Positions 39,508 through 48,071 of a stretch of DNA of 64,000 nucleotides are shown here, one piece after another (position 1 is the stretch's first letter; each line of letters opens with the position of its first letter). A model generated the notes under the pieces. It saw only the letters and a list, made by a program, of their open reading frames with translations, ran no database searches and was not told the origin of the DNA. The position numbers and the translations under genes were made by a program. The stretch lies in contig NZ_JAFIBY010000004.1 in NCBI RefSeq assembly GCF_017832355.1, forward strand, positions 372,001-436,000, given 5' to 3'. Source of the DNA: Serratia sp. PL17 (GTDB lineage: Bacteria; Pseudomonadota; Gammaproteobacteria; Enterobacterales; Enterobacteriaceae).

Positions 39508-40144
39508 GGAATTTCTTCTCCAAATAATGGCTGTAGCGCGACAACGGGTAGCACATCAGGAAATACCCCAGTGCGACCAGACCGAAAACTTTAAAAGGTT
39601 GATACGTGACGTTATTCAGCATGGTGCCGGCCTTGGTCAGTTCGACAAAACCAATGATCGACGCCAGTGCAGTGCCTTTAATGACCTGAACGGAAAAACC
39701 GACGGTCGGTGCGATGGCAATGCGTACTGCCTGTGGCACCACCACCCGCGTCAGTGTCTGACCAAAACTCAGCCCAAGGCAGCGTGATGCCTCCCACTGG
39801 CCCTTCGGTAATGCAGTAATGCTGCCGGACCAGATATCCACCAAGAATGCGCTGGTGAATAACGTCAATGCCAACGCGGCGGCTGTCCAGGGGCTAACAT
39901 CAATGCCGAACAGTGCCAGGCCAAAGAATGCCAGGAACAGCTGCATCAGCAGCGGTGTCCCCTGAAACAACTCGGTATAGCCGCGAACAAAACGCAGTGC
40001 CCACTTACGCTTGCTCAGGCGTAGCAGTAACAGCGGCAAGGTCACCAAAGTACCGCCAATAAATGCCGTTAGTGATAACAACAGCGTCCAGCGCGCCGCC
40101 AACAGCAAATTGCGCACAATGTCCCAATCGGTAAATGTCAGCAT
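39488..40144 (-). CDS. Polar amino acid-type ABC transporter, permease 2
   Basis: A 218-residue membrane protein with about five helices and the EAA-type cytoplasmic loop WEASRCLGLSFGQTLTRVVVPQA characteristic of HisMQ/GlnP permeases, plus ELFQGTPLLMQLFLAFF near residue 60. It pairs with the similar gene just before it to make the heterodimeric channel. Confidence 0.93.
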   Translation of the reverse strand: MLTFTDWDIVRNLLLAARWTLLLSLTAFIGGTLVTLPLLLLRLSKRKWALRFVRGYTELFQGTPLLMQLFLAFFGLALFGIDVSPWTAAALALTLFTSAFLVDIWSGSITALPKGQWEASRCLGLSFGQTLTRVVVPQAVRIAIAPTVGFSVQVIKGTALASIIGFVELTKAGTMLNNVTYQPFKVFGLVALGYFLMCYPLSRYSHYLEKKFHAAHHN

Positions 40145-40149
40145 CAGCC

Positions 40150-40809
40150 TTAGCTCCCTAAAAAACGGCGTCCGGCGGCCAGGAAGAGTTGGCGCATCAA
40201 TATGGATAACAGCAGGTAAAACAGCGCCGTCACCAGATACACCTCAAAGCTGAGGAAGGTGCGCGACTGGATCAGGTTGGCAGCAAACGTCAGCTCCTCA
40301 AAAGACACCTGTGACACCACCGATGAACCCAGCATGACAATGATGCACTGGCTGACCAGCGCCGGATAAATCCGTTGAAGCGACGGCGGTAGCACGATGC
40401 GTAAAAACGTCTGGCTTCGACTGAAACCGAGCACTCGCCCCGCCTCCCACTGGCCTTTCGGCGTGACCTGAATACCTGCACGGATGATTTCGGTGCTGTA
40501 CGCGCCCAGATTAACCACCATCGCCAGCAATGCCGCCTGCCCGGCGGTCAGCTTCCATCCCAGACTTGGCAGGCCAAATACAATAAAGAACAGCTGCACC
40601 ACAAACGGCGTATTACGCACAATCTCAACGTAAACACCCCAAACGTGGCTGAGCAGGTTAGCCTTGCCGCTGCGGAGTGCCGCGCCGAAAATACCCAGTG
40701 TGACCCCCAGCACCGTGGCCATGGCCGTCAGTTCAATGGTGGTCAGCAGACCCGCCAGCAACTCAGGCAGGTAAGGCCACAGAGCAGGAAAGTTAAGCTG
40801 ATAGGTCAT
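40150..40809 (-). CDS. Polar amino acid-type ABC transporter, permease 1
   Basis: A 219-residue membrane protein of the same family, with EIVRNTPFVVQLFFIVFGLP and the loop WEAGRVLGFSRSQTFLRIVLPPSL. Follows the binding-protein gene by 12 bases and is followed by permease 2 after 5 bases, so one operon. Confidence 0.93.
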   Translation of the reverse strand: MTYQLNFPALWPYLPELLAGLLTTIELTAMATVLGVTLGIFGAALRSGKANLLSHVWGVYVEIVRNTPFVVQLFFIVFGLPSLGWKLTAGQAALLAMVVNLGAYSTEIIRAGIQVTPKGQWEAGRVLGFSRSQTFLRIVLPPSLQRIYPALVSQCIIVMLGSSVVSQVSFEELTFAANLIQSRTFLSFEVYLVTALFYLLLSILMRQLFLAAGRRFLGS

Positions 40810-40821
40810 CAGGTGCCCCCG

Positions 40822-41613
40822 TTATGCGCCAAAGTTGGCAGGCAAAGGCGCTTTCAGCCATTTTTCCGACAGGCCATTCAGGGTGTTGTCTTTCAACGCC
40901 TGTTCAATCAGTTCATCCACTTTTGCTTTCAGGGCCGGCTCACCCAAGCGCAGGCCTACGTAGCACGGGGAATCTTTAAGCATGAATTTGGCTACTGGCG
41001 CTTTGGCCGGGTTCTGCCGCGCAATCGCACTCACTACCAAATTCCCGGTGGCGATGTATTGCACTTGCCCGGAAAGATAGGCCGACAGCGTGGTGTTGTT
41101 ATCCTCATATCGCTTAATCTGCGCGCCCTTGGGCGCAGTGTCGCTCAGCACCATGTCTTCCACCGCTCCGCGCGTGACGCCAATGGTTTTACCGTCCAGT
41201 TGTGCAGCGTCGCCCAACGCAGTGTCTTTAGGGCCAAACACCCCAAGAAAGAAGGGTGCATAGGTGCGGCTGAACGCGATGGCCTTTTCACGCTCTGCAT
41301 TTTTCCCCAAACTGGAGATCACCAGATCGACCTTGTTGGTCTGCAGATAGGGCACGCGGTTGGCGCTGGTCACGGGCACCAGCTGCAACTTAAGTTTCAT
41401 CTTGTTGGCCAGATACTGCGCCATATCGATGTCATAACCCTGAGGCTGCAGATCGGTACCCACCGAGCCAAACGGTGGAAAATCCTGAGGTACTGCGACC
41501 CGCAACACGCCGCGCTGCTGGATTTCTTGCAGTTGATCCGCCATCGCCGTTGCGGCCTGCGCCATCAACAACACCGCACCTAACGCCGCTACCCCGATTT
41601 TCTTGAAGTTCAT
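40822..41613 (-). CDS. Polar amino acid-type ABC transporter, binding protein
   Basis: A 263-residue periplasmic binding protein (SBP family 3). Residues 1-26 form a signal peptide ending TAMA before DQLQEI. The fold signatures are GVLRVAVPQDFPPFGSVGTD, GYDIDMAQYLANKMKLKL and VDLVISSLGKNAEREKAI. First gene of the transporter operon. The ligand cannot be read from the sequence. The gap 41614-41831 upstream holds its promoter and nothing else I can recognise. Confidence 0.93.
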   Translation of the reverse strand: MNFKKIGVAALGAVLLMAQAATAMADQLQEIQQRGVLRVAVPQDFPPFGSVGTDLQPQGYDIDMAQYLANKMKLKLQLVPVTSANRVPYLQTNKVDLVISSLGKNAEREKAIAFSRTYAPFFLGVFGPKDTALGDAAQLDGKTIGVTRGAVEDMVLSDTAPKGAQIKRYEDNNTTLSAYLSGQVQYIATGNLVVSAIARQNPAKAPVAKFMLKDSPCYVGLRLGEPALKAKVDELIEQALKDNTLNGLSEKWLKAPLPANFGA

Positions 41614-41831
41614 AGATTATCCCCGATGGTGAAATGATGAAACAAAAGATTCTTTGATTATCACTCTGCAACTAATGTGCCAATTCACGGTATTGGGAAT
41701 GTTTGGTATGACTGCCCGTCAGTGAGGGCATCAGGAGGGGGATTAGCCTGCCATGGACAGGGCAAGGCTCATCCATCAAACGGGAAAATAACGCACCATC
41801 AAAGTGCGAAAGCACCAAAATAGCGCTGAGA

Positions 41832-42671
41832 TTAGCGCTGCTCCAGCTCGTCCAAATCGCTATACAGATCTGCGATCTGGTGAATGCGTTGACGCCCTTG
41901 CGCCAGCGTCTCGTGCAGCAAGGCGTTGCTCAGCAGATTCGCCAGGCTCATGGCTGCGGAATAACTGTCGAAAGCAGAAACGCTATCAAGTGGCGTCGCC
42001 AGATGCCAGCTCGCCAACGGGATCAACGCCTGTGCTTGAGGCTCGCACACCAGCAGCGTCGGTACCTGTTGCCCCTGCAGCTGCGTCAGCAATGCCCGCA
42101 GCTGCCGCGGCCTGCGGCGGAAAGCCACCACCACGGCAACATCCCGTTTATCCAAATCAACCAGCTCTTCTGCCAGCGTCTGGCCAGGTTGCGGCACCAG
42201 CAGGACCTGCTCACGGACTTGCATCAGCTGCTGGCGCAGGTGCATCGCGACCGGGTAGCTGTTGCGAAACCCCATCAGTACTACGCGCCGCGCCTTCACC
42301 AAAGCGGCGATCACCGCCGTGAACTGATGGGTATCCATGTGGTTCACCCAGTGGGTGAGATTAGCCATTTCCTGTTTGTAGTGCCGCGCCAACAAGGTGT
42401 TGCCCTGTACCGCATCACGATTATCCGTCAAGGGCATACCGCTTTGGCGCAAGGTGCGCAATTCGTCGCGCATAGTACGGTAGCTCGGGTAGCCCAGGCG
42501 TTTGAACAGGCGGCTGACCGTGGCTTTGGACACGCCGCTCAGGCGCGCCAGCTCAGCGCTGTTGTAGCTGATCAGGTCATCAAAGTGATCGAAAATAAAG
42601 TCAGCCACCCGCTGTTCCTGCGGCGTGAGCTGCGGATATTCACCGCGCAAGCGTTCGTCTATCTGCTTCAT
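41832..42671 (-). CDS. hpxU: RpiR/MurR-family regulator HpxU
   Basis: A 279-residue transcription factor with an N-terminal helix-turn-helix (LARLSGVSKATVSRLFKRLGY, about residues 39-60) and a C-terminal SIS domain (about 125-260) that usually binds a phosphosugar-like ligand. In Klebsiella an RpiR-type gene of this kind (hpxU) heads hpxUVWXYZ. It is divergent from hpxW and probably controls hpxWXYZ; the ligand is unknown. The hpxV gene of that set is absent here. Confidence 0.88.
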   Translation of the reverse strand: MKQIDERLRGEYPQLTPQEQRVADFIFDHFDDLISYNSAELARLSGVSKATVSRLFKRLGYPSYRTMRDELRTLRQSGMPLTDNRDAVQGNTLLARHYKQEMANLTHWVNHMDTHQFTAVIAALVKARRVVLMGFRNSYPVAMHLRQQLMQVREQVLLVPQPGQTLAEELVDLDKRDVAVVVAFRRRPRQLRALLTQLQGQQVPTLLVCEPQAQALIPLASWHLATPLDSVSAFDSYSAAMSLANLLSNALLHETLAQGRQRIHQIADLYSDLDELEQR

Positions 42672-42699
42672 TGCTGCTCCTGCTGTCCCCCATAATTAT

Positions 42700-42807
42700 C
42701 AACGTGCAGCCCGGTGGCAACCGAGCAATCCCCAGAAGCTCAGTCAGTTAAGTGACTGGGGGTGGGCGCAGAAGTCAACGCCGCGGCAATGTGAAATAGG
42801 ACGGGGG
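42700..42807. repeat. Palindromic intergenic repeat, degenerate copy E
   Basis: Shares with copies B and D the order GTGCAGCC, ATCCCCAG, an inverted centre (CAGTCAGTTAAGTGACTG) and ACGGGGG at the right end. It lies in the hpxU-hpxW promoter region, so it may interfere with or supply control signals. Confidence 0.5.
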
Positions 42808-42941
42808 TTGTAACCTTTGTTTCAGCGGAACATAGCACGCTCAAGCTACCTGCTGGCAAGCGATTATTGCCCTTCACGAAAACATGGAACATCTCTTGCT
42901 TGTGTTTAAGGCAGATGCTGACTTCAAACAAGGGCCAATAA

Positions 42942-44528
42942 ATGATTAACAGCAACACTGCGCCATTGGGCATGGCCGTCACGCCGCATCACCTCGCCAG
43001 CGAAAGTGCACTGGCGGTATTGCGTGAAGGCGGAAACGCAATTGAAGCGATGGTCGCCGCTGCCGCCACTATTGCCGTGGTCTACCCACATATGAACGGT
43101 TTGGGGGGTGACGGTTTTTGGTTGATCGTCCCGCCACAGGGCGATCCGGTGGCGATCGATGCAAGCGGTGCAGCCGGCTCTTTGGCGACGCTGGATTTTT
43201 ACGCCGGCGAAAGCCACATTCCGCATAGAGGCCCCAAAGCGGCACTGACTGTCGCGGGGACCCTTGGCGGCTGGCAGGAAGCGTTGGATTATTCGGTCGA
43301 ACTGGGCGGCGAACAATTACCGCTCCCACGCCTGCTGGCCGATGCCATTCGCTATGCCGCAGATGGCATTCCGGTCACCGCCTCGCAAGAGGCTGCCACG
43401 CGGAGCAAATATCACGAACTGGCGGATTTGGAAGACTTTGCCCGCACCTTCCTGCCGCACGGCGAAATACCTCACGCCGGGCAACGTTTTTGCCAGCCGC
43501 AGCTGGCGGACACGCTGATTACGCTGGCCGAAGAGGGTTTGGACAGTTTCTATCGCGGCCCACTGGCACAGAGTATGGCGGCGGATATGGCTAAGCTCGG
43601 CATGCCACTCACCGCGCAGGATCTGGCAGATTATCGACCACGCCGTCGTACCCCCTTGCGGCTGGAGCATCAGAAAGGCGAGATCTTTAACCTGACGCCC
43701 CCGACTCAGGGTCTCGTGTCGCTGGCGATCCTCGGGTTAACCGACCGGCTACCGCTTGCCAGCCGCAGCGAAGGTGCCGTCGTGCATGGCATTGTTGAAG
43801 CCACCAAGCTGGCATTCAGCCTGCGCGATCAATTCATCACAGATCCGCGGCATATGACGCAAGATCCACAAGCATTGCTGACAAATGAGCATCTGGATGC
43901 GCTGGCCCAACGCATCGATCCCCAGCAGGCCGCTCTCTGGGGGAAAGGTAAAGGCCCCGGCGATACCGTCTGGATGGGCGTGATGGACAGCAGCGGTCTG
44001 GCGGTGTCCTTTATCCAAAGCATTTACCACGAATTCGGCAGTGGCGTGGTGCTGCCGCAAAGTGGTGTGCTGTGGCAAAACCGCGGGGCCTCTTTCAGTC
44101 TGGATGCGGCCCACCTGTTGGCACTGGCCCCCGGCAAACAACCCTTCCACACCTTAAACCCGGCGGCTGCACGTTTGTATGACGGGCGCACCCTGGTGTA
44201 CGGCTCCATGGGCGGCGACGGTCAACCGCAGACTCAGGCGGCCGTATTTGTCCGCTATGTAGTGCAGGGTTTACCGCTGCAACAGGCGATCAGTGCGCCA
44301 CGCTGGCTACTCGGCCGCACCTGGGGCGAAAGCTCCGACTCGTTGAAGCTTGAAGGACGCTTCTCTGAGGAAACCCTGACCTATTTACGCCAACGCGGAC
44401 ACGATGTGGAACTGCTGCCTGATTTTAGCGAAGCCGTCGGCCACGCCGGGGCCATTGTTCGCCATACTAACGGCATGCTTGAAGGCGCTTTTGATCCACG
44501 CAGCAACGGCAGCGCCGCTGGCTTCTAA
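42942..44528 (+). CDS. hpxW: Oxamate amidohydrolase HpxW (gamma-glutamyltransferase fold)
   Basis: A 528-residue Ntn-hydrolase related to gamma-glutamyltranspeptidase. The Klebsiella HpxW was shown to hydrolyse oxamate to oxalate and ammonia. The proenzyme is expected to cleave itself before the threonine in GKGPGDTVWMGVMDSSG, which becomes the nucleophile of the small subunit. N-terminal LREGGNAIEAMVAAAATIAV and C-terminal GSMGGDGQPQTQAAVFVRYV are family motifs. No signal peptide, unlike true Ggt, so cytoplasmic. First gene of hpxWXYZ. Confidence 0.92.
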   Translation: MINSNTAPLGMAVTPHHLASESALAVLREGGNAIEAMVAAAATIAVVYPHMNGLGGDGFWLIVPPQGDPVAIDASGAAGSLATLDFYAGESHIPHRGPKAALTVAGTLGGWQEALDYSVELGGEQLPLPRLLADAIRYAADGIPVTASQEAATRSKYHELADLEDFARTFLPHGEIPHAGQRFCQPQLADTLITLAEEGLDSFYRGPLAQSMAADMAKLGMPLTAQDLADYRPRRRTPLRLEHQKGEIFNLTPPTQGLVSLAILGLTDRLPLASRSEGAVVHGIVEATKLAFSLRDQFITDPRHMTQDPQALLTNEHLDALAQRIDPQQAALWGKGKGPGDTVWMGVMDSSGLAVSFIQSIYHEFGSGVVLPQSGVLWQNRGASFSLDAAHLLALAPGKQPFHTLNPAAARLYDGRTLVYGSMGGDGQPQTQAAVFVRYVVQGLPLQQAISAPRWLLGRTWGESSDSLKLEGRFSEETLTYLRQRGHDVELLPDFSEAVGHAGAIVRHTNGMLEGAFDPRSNGSAAGF

Positions 44529-44552
44529 CCGCTCTATCTAGAAGAGGACACA

Positions 44553-44744
44553 ATGAACAACTCACTCCCCACAGACTGGGCAGCCTATATCCGCCAGATG
44601 GAAGCCGTATTGGCCCTGGAGCTGGATGACGTGCGTCGCCAGGAACTGTTGACCCAGTACAACCGCATCGCGGCGATGGCCGAACCGCTGATGGCTTTGC
44701 CGCTCGATCAGCGTCTGGAAATTGCCGGGGTATATCGAGCATGA
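44553..44744 (+). CDS. hpxX: HpxX, small GatC/AtzG-like protein
   Basis: A 63-residue helical protein with a DUF4089 pattern (WAAYIRQMEAVLALELDD then EPLMALPLDQRLEIAGVY). It resembles AtzG, which wraps around and stabilises the amidase AtzE. The next gene codes an AtzE-like amidase and overlaps this stop by 4 bases, so a HpxX-HpxY complex is likely. AGAGGA lies 8 bases before the ATG. Confidence 0.88.
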   Translation: MNNSLPTDWAAYIRQMEAVLALELDDVRRQELLTQYNRIAAMAEPLMALPLDQRLEIAGVYRA

Positions 44745-46141
44745 ATCCGTTAAGCGAACTGTCGATCGCCGAGATCCGCGCCGCTCTGAATCAGGGTGCG
44801 ATTTCTGCCCGTGAGATCGCCCAGCACACGCTGGAACGTCTTGATGATCTCAATCCTTCGTTGAACGCCTACACCCACATCACCCGCGAACGAATGCTGA
44901 GCGAAGCCGATCATATTGATCGCATTCGTGCCAAGGGCCAGGTACTGCCGACTTTGGCAGCCATTCCCTATGCGGTGAAAAACCTGTTCGATGTCACAGG
45001 AGAAACCACCTTAGCGGGTGCCAGCCTGTTCAGCGATAACCCGCCCGCAAAACAGGATGCCTGGGTGGTGAGTAAACTGGCAGCACAAGGTGCGCTGCTC
45101 TCCGGCATGCTGAATATGGACGCCTATGCCTACGGCTTCACCACCGAAAATAGCCACTACGGCGCGACGCGCAACCCACACGACACCACACGCATTGCCG
45201 GCGGCTCCTCCGGCGGTTCAGCGGCGGCAGTCGCAGCCGGGTTAGTGACATTTTCGCTCGGCAGCGATACCAACGGTTCAATACGTGTGCCCGCCTCGTT
45301 GTGCGGTATCTTTGGCCTGAAACCCACTTTCGGTCGCCTGTCGCGGAGTGGCAGCCAACCCTTTATCGCCAGTCTGGATCATGTTGGCCCCTTTGCACGC
45401 CGGGTCCGCGATCTGGCAACGGTGTATGACGTCATGCAAGGCACCGACATCGACGATCGCTTCCAGGCGGATAAACCGATCACCCAAACCGAGTCTTTGC
45501 TGTCGCGTGGACAACAAGGGCTACGTTGCGCAGTGCTGGCAGGGTATTTCCAGCATTGGTGCGATGACGACGCAAAAGCGGCGGTTCAGCAGGTCGCTCA
45601 GGCACTTGAAGCCATCGCCGACGTCGAATTGCCACAGGCTGAACTGGCACGTTCTGCCGCGTTTATACTCACCGCAGCCGAGGGCGGTAATCACTACCTG
45701 CCACTGCTGCGTAGCCAACCTGAACGCTTTGAGCCATTGTCGCGTGAGCGCTTGTTGGCCGGCGCTATGCTGCCTGCCGCTTGGTATGTGCAGGCACAAC
45801 GCTTCCGCTCCCATTTCCAGCAGCAGGTATTGCCCTTGTTTGAACACTGGGACATTTTGATTGCCCCAGCAACCCCGTGCAGCGCCACGCTCATTGGCCA
45901 GGAAACCATGCGCATCAACGGAACCGATCTGCCCATTCGTGCCAATATGGGGATGCTGACACAACCTATTTCCTTCCTTGGCTTGCCGGTGGTGACAGTA
46001 CCGCTGAAAACGGCCTCTGGCCTGCCAATTGGTCTGCAGTTGATCGCCCCGCCGTGGCGGGAGGATCTGGCACTGCGCGCCGCCTACGCGCTGGAACAAC
46101 GCGGCGTGGCGGCCTGTGTTTTACCGGGCAAACAGGATTAA
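44741..46141 (+). CDS. hpxY: HpxY, AtzE-like amidase
   Basis: A 466-residue amidase-signature enzyme. The Ser-cisSer-Lys machinery is visible: lysine in [13 protein letters not shown], first serine in [19 protein letters not shown] and nucleophilic serine in [17 protein letters not shown]. In AtzE the substrate is 1-carboxybiuret; for HpxY an oxalurate-derived compound has been proposed from its operon. Coupled by ATGA to hpxX. Exact substrate remains inferred. Confidence 0.9.
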   Translation: MNPLSELSIAEIRAALNQGAISAREIAQHTLERLDDLNPSLNAYTHITRERMLSEADHIDRIRAKGQVLPTLAAIPYAVKNLFDVTGETTLAGASLFSDNPPAKQDAWVVSKLAAQGALLSGMLNMDAYAYGFTTENSHYGATRNPHDTTRIAGGSSGGSAAAVAAGLVTFSLGSDTNGSIRVPASLCGIFGLKPTFGRLSRSGSQPFIASLDHVGPFARRVRDLATVYDVMQGTDIDDRFQADKPITQTESLLSRGQQGLRCAVLAGYFQHWCDDDAKAAVQQVAQALEAIADVELPQAELARSAAFILTAAEGGNHYLPLLRSQPERFEPLSRERLLAGAMLPAAWYVQAQRFRSHFQQQVLPLFEHWDILIAPATPCSATLIGQETMRINGTDLPIRANMGMLTQPISFLGLPVVTVPLKTASGLPIGLQLIAPPWREDLALRAAYALEQRGVAACVLPGKQD

Positions 46142-46144
46142 CAG

Positions 46145-46531
46145 ATGAAGAGTGACCATATTGATCGCCCAGCGGTATTGGCAGAGGTGAACGCCGCCTT
46201 TTATCGCTATGAGCAGGCGTTGATTAGCAATGATATTGACGTATTGGATGAGCTGTTCTGGCACGATGGACGCACCGTCCGTTATGGCGCGACAGAGAAT
46301 TTGTACGGTATCGATCAGATCCGTGATTTCCGTCTGCAGCGGCCATCAAAAGGGCTGGACCGCGTGTTGGAAAACACCGTCATCACCACCTACGGTGACG
46401 ATATGGCGGTAGCCAGCACCGAATTCCGCCGTCCAGGCAGCGAACGCATCGGTCGCCAAATGCAAACCTGGTCCAAACTGCCCTGCGGTTGGCGTATTGT
46501 GGCAGCGCACGTGAGTTTGATGGCCAGTTAA
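46145..46531 (+). CDS. hpxZ: HpxZ, SnoaL-like protein
   Basis: A 128-residue protein of the NTF2/SnoaL-like fold (DUF3225), found with AtzE-type amidases. It begins NAAFYRYEQALISNDIDVLD and has LFWHDGRTVRYGATENLYG and WRIVAAHVSLMA at the end. No catalytic role is established; it may process an unstable intermediate of the pathway. Starts 3 bases after hpxY. Confidence 0.9.
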   Translation: MKSDHIDRPAVLAEVNAAFYRYEQALISNDIDVLDELFWHDGRTVRYGATENLYGIDQIRDFRLQRPSKGLDRVLENTVITTYGDDMAVASTEFRRPGSERIGRQMQTWSKLPCGWRIVAAHVSLMAS

Positions 46532-46582
46532 ATCACATCGCACAAAAATTGGACAACATGGCATGCGGAGTCTTATAGTCGC

Positions 46583-46599
46583 TAAAGGTATTACCTTTA
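46583..46599. promoter_or_regulatory. Palindromic operator before the antitoxin gene
   Basis: TAAAGGT (46583-46589) and ACCTTTA (46593-46599) form a perfect inverted repeat with a 3-base centre, 18 bases before the antitoxin ATG. Ribbon-helix-helix antitoxins usually repress their own operon at such sites. Confidence 0.6.
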
Positions 46600-46616
46600 A
46601 TTAATTGAGGCTACTT

Positions 46617-46895
46617 ATGACTACTGCTACATCGATAAAAATTGATGATGAGCTTAAACAACGGGTGCAACACATCGCGGCCACACGTCAGCGGAGTACG
46701 CACTGGATTATGCGTGAGGCGATCCGCGAATACGTCGAGCGAGAAGAAAAGCGCGAAGCGCTACGCAAAGATGCGCTGCAGGCGTGGGAAACCTATCAGG
46801 CCAATGGTAAACATCTGACTCAGGATGAGGCTAACAGTTGGCTCACCAACCTGGAAAAAGGTGACGATACGGAGATACCGGAGTGCCACAACTGA
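46617..46895 (+). CDS. CopG/ribbon-helix-helix antitoxin
   Basis: A 92-residue protein with an N-terminal ribbon-helix-helix DNA-binding part (TATSIKIDDELKQRVQHIAA then RSTHWIMREAIREYV), followed by a charged C-terminal arm (EEKREALRKDALQAWETYQA, EANSWLTNLEKGDD) that would wrap the toxin. The start at ATG 46617 has GAGG upstream. It overlaps the toxin gene by 13 bases, antitoxin first as in parDE. Confidence 0.93.
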   Translation: MTTATSIKIDDELKQRVQHIAATRQRSTHWIMREAIREYVEREEKREALRKDALQAWETYQANGKHLTQDEANSWLTNLEKGDDTEIPECHN

Positions 46896-47173
46896 TATGG
46901 ACGCCTGCAGCACTGCTTGATATACAGCGACTGTACCGATTTCTGGCGGCAAAAGATCGCCATGCGGCTCAAAGAGCTATTGCCACCATACGTAGCAATA
47001 TCAATATATTGGCCCATCATCCACAGGCTGGTCGGCCGGTTGATGATATGGATATTGAATTTAGGGAATGGCCGATCGACTTCGGCGGCAGCGGCTATAT
47101 CGCGTTGTATCATTTTGATGGTCGCACCGCAGTTCTGCTGGCGGTGCGTCACCAAAGTGAAGCCGGTTATTGA
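46883..47173 (+). CDS. ParE/RelE-family toxin
   Basis: A 96-residue toxin of the ParE/RelE fold: WTPAALLDIQRLYRFLAAKD, ILAHHPQAGRPVDDMD, then FREWPIDFGGSGYIALYHFD and VLLAVRHQSEAGY, matching the L-x-x-P-x-x-G-R-P and Y-x-x-x-Y-x-x-x-x-x-x-x-x-x-x-V-x-H-x-R/Q-E patterns. The end H-Q-S-E-A-G-Y is typical of the ParE-like branch that acts on DNA gyrase; RelE-like mRNA cleavage cannot be excluded. The start is GTG 46883 with GGAG upstream. Confidence 0.93.
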   Translation: MPQLIWTPAALLDIQRLYRFLAAKDRHAAQRAIATIRSNINILAHHPQAGRPVDDMDIEFREWPIDFGGSGYIALYHFDGRTAVLLAVRHQSEAGY

Positions 47174-47182
47174 TGGATTAAC

Positions 47183-48067
47183 TCAACACCAATACGCCAT
47201 AAAGTTAACGGTGGATCGATCCAGATCGCGCTCACCAATCAGGTAACGGCGTAAAGCCTTCACCGCTGAAGACTCCGCCGCGACCCAGGCATAGAAGCTT
47301 TTCGCGCCTTCTGCACGTTCCCACAACAAATCGCCTCCCAGGCTATTTTCCGCCAGCGACTGCGCTTGTTCACGTGCCGACTCAGGAATATTCACCCGCT
47401 GGCGCACCGACTCCACCAGCAGCGTACCCTGCACCTGCTGATGCCCGACGTCACGCGGTAACCAGTACACCTCGGCAAAGGGGAAACGGTCCATGTTCAG
47501 GCAGTCGCCCGCCACCGGCACCTCGAAGAACGCCTGCACTCGCGGCGGATTGGCCCGTTGCGCCAACTGTTCCAGAATCCCCATCGCCGCCGGCACGGCC
47601 GTTTCGTCGGCAATCAGCAGAGCCTGTTGTAACGCACTCGGCGGTGACCATTCGTAGCCACCGCTGTCACCGTCAAAATCAGCATTGGGTGCCACCGTCT
47701 GAAGAGTATCTCCCGGTTTGGCCTGCGTCGCCCAGGCAGAGGCTGGCCCATTAACACCATGCAGCACAAATTCGACGTCCATTTGGTTTTGTTCGACGCG
47801 TAAGGCACGCAGCGTATAGGTGCGCATCACCGGGCGCTGCGCTTTCGGTATCGCCATATAGTCCCGATACCAGTCGTCGCTGTTTTCCAGACGCAAGATC
47901 TGCCCCTCCTCCACCGGGAATAACAGTTTGATGCGCTGATCCGGCGCTTCCAGCTTCATGCGATGGACGTCCGGTCCCTCGAAAACGCAGCGCAGCAAGG
48001 AAGGCGATACGTTCTCTTTTACTTTCAGTGTGATATCAAAAATTCTATAGCTTGATACGCCGGACAT
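47183..48067 (-). CDS. Siderophore-interacting protein (ferric-siderophore reductase)
   Basis: A 294-residue flavoprotein of the SIP/ViuB family, which reduces ferric siderophores in the cytoplasm to free iron. The FAD motif is RPVMRTYTLR near residue 81, the NAD(P)H side shows LLIADETAVPAAMGILEQL, and the end has FYAWVAAESSAVKALRRYLI followed by NFMAYWC. Most relatives extend several residues past Y-W, so the end may be slightly short. It follows the ShiF-like exporter by 4 bases on the same strand. Confidence 0.92.
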   Translation of the reverse strand: MSGVSSYRIFDITLKVKENVSPSLLRCVFEGPDVHRMKLEAPDQRIKLLFPVEEGQILRLENSDDWYRDYMAIPKAQRPVMRTYTLRALRVEQNQMDVEFVLHGVNGPASAWATQAKPGDTLQTVAPNADFDGDSGGYEWSPPSALQQALLIADETAVPAAMGILEQLAQRANPPRVQAFFEVPVAGDCLNMDRFPFAEVYWLPRDVGHQQVQGTLLVESVRQRVNIPESAREQAQSLAENSLGGDLLWERAEGAKSFYAWVAAESSAVKALRRYLIGERDLDRSTVNFMAYWC

Positions 48068-48071
48068 GTCT

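Noticed and set aside
40645..41583. 312-codon plus-strand frame opposite the ABC genes
   Set aside because: Antisense shadow over a well supported binding protein and permease.
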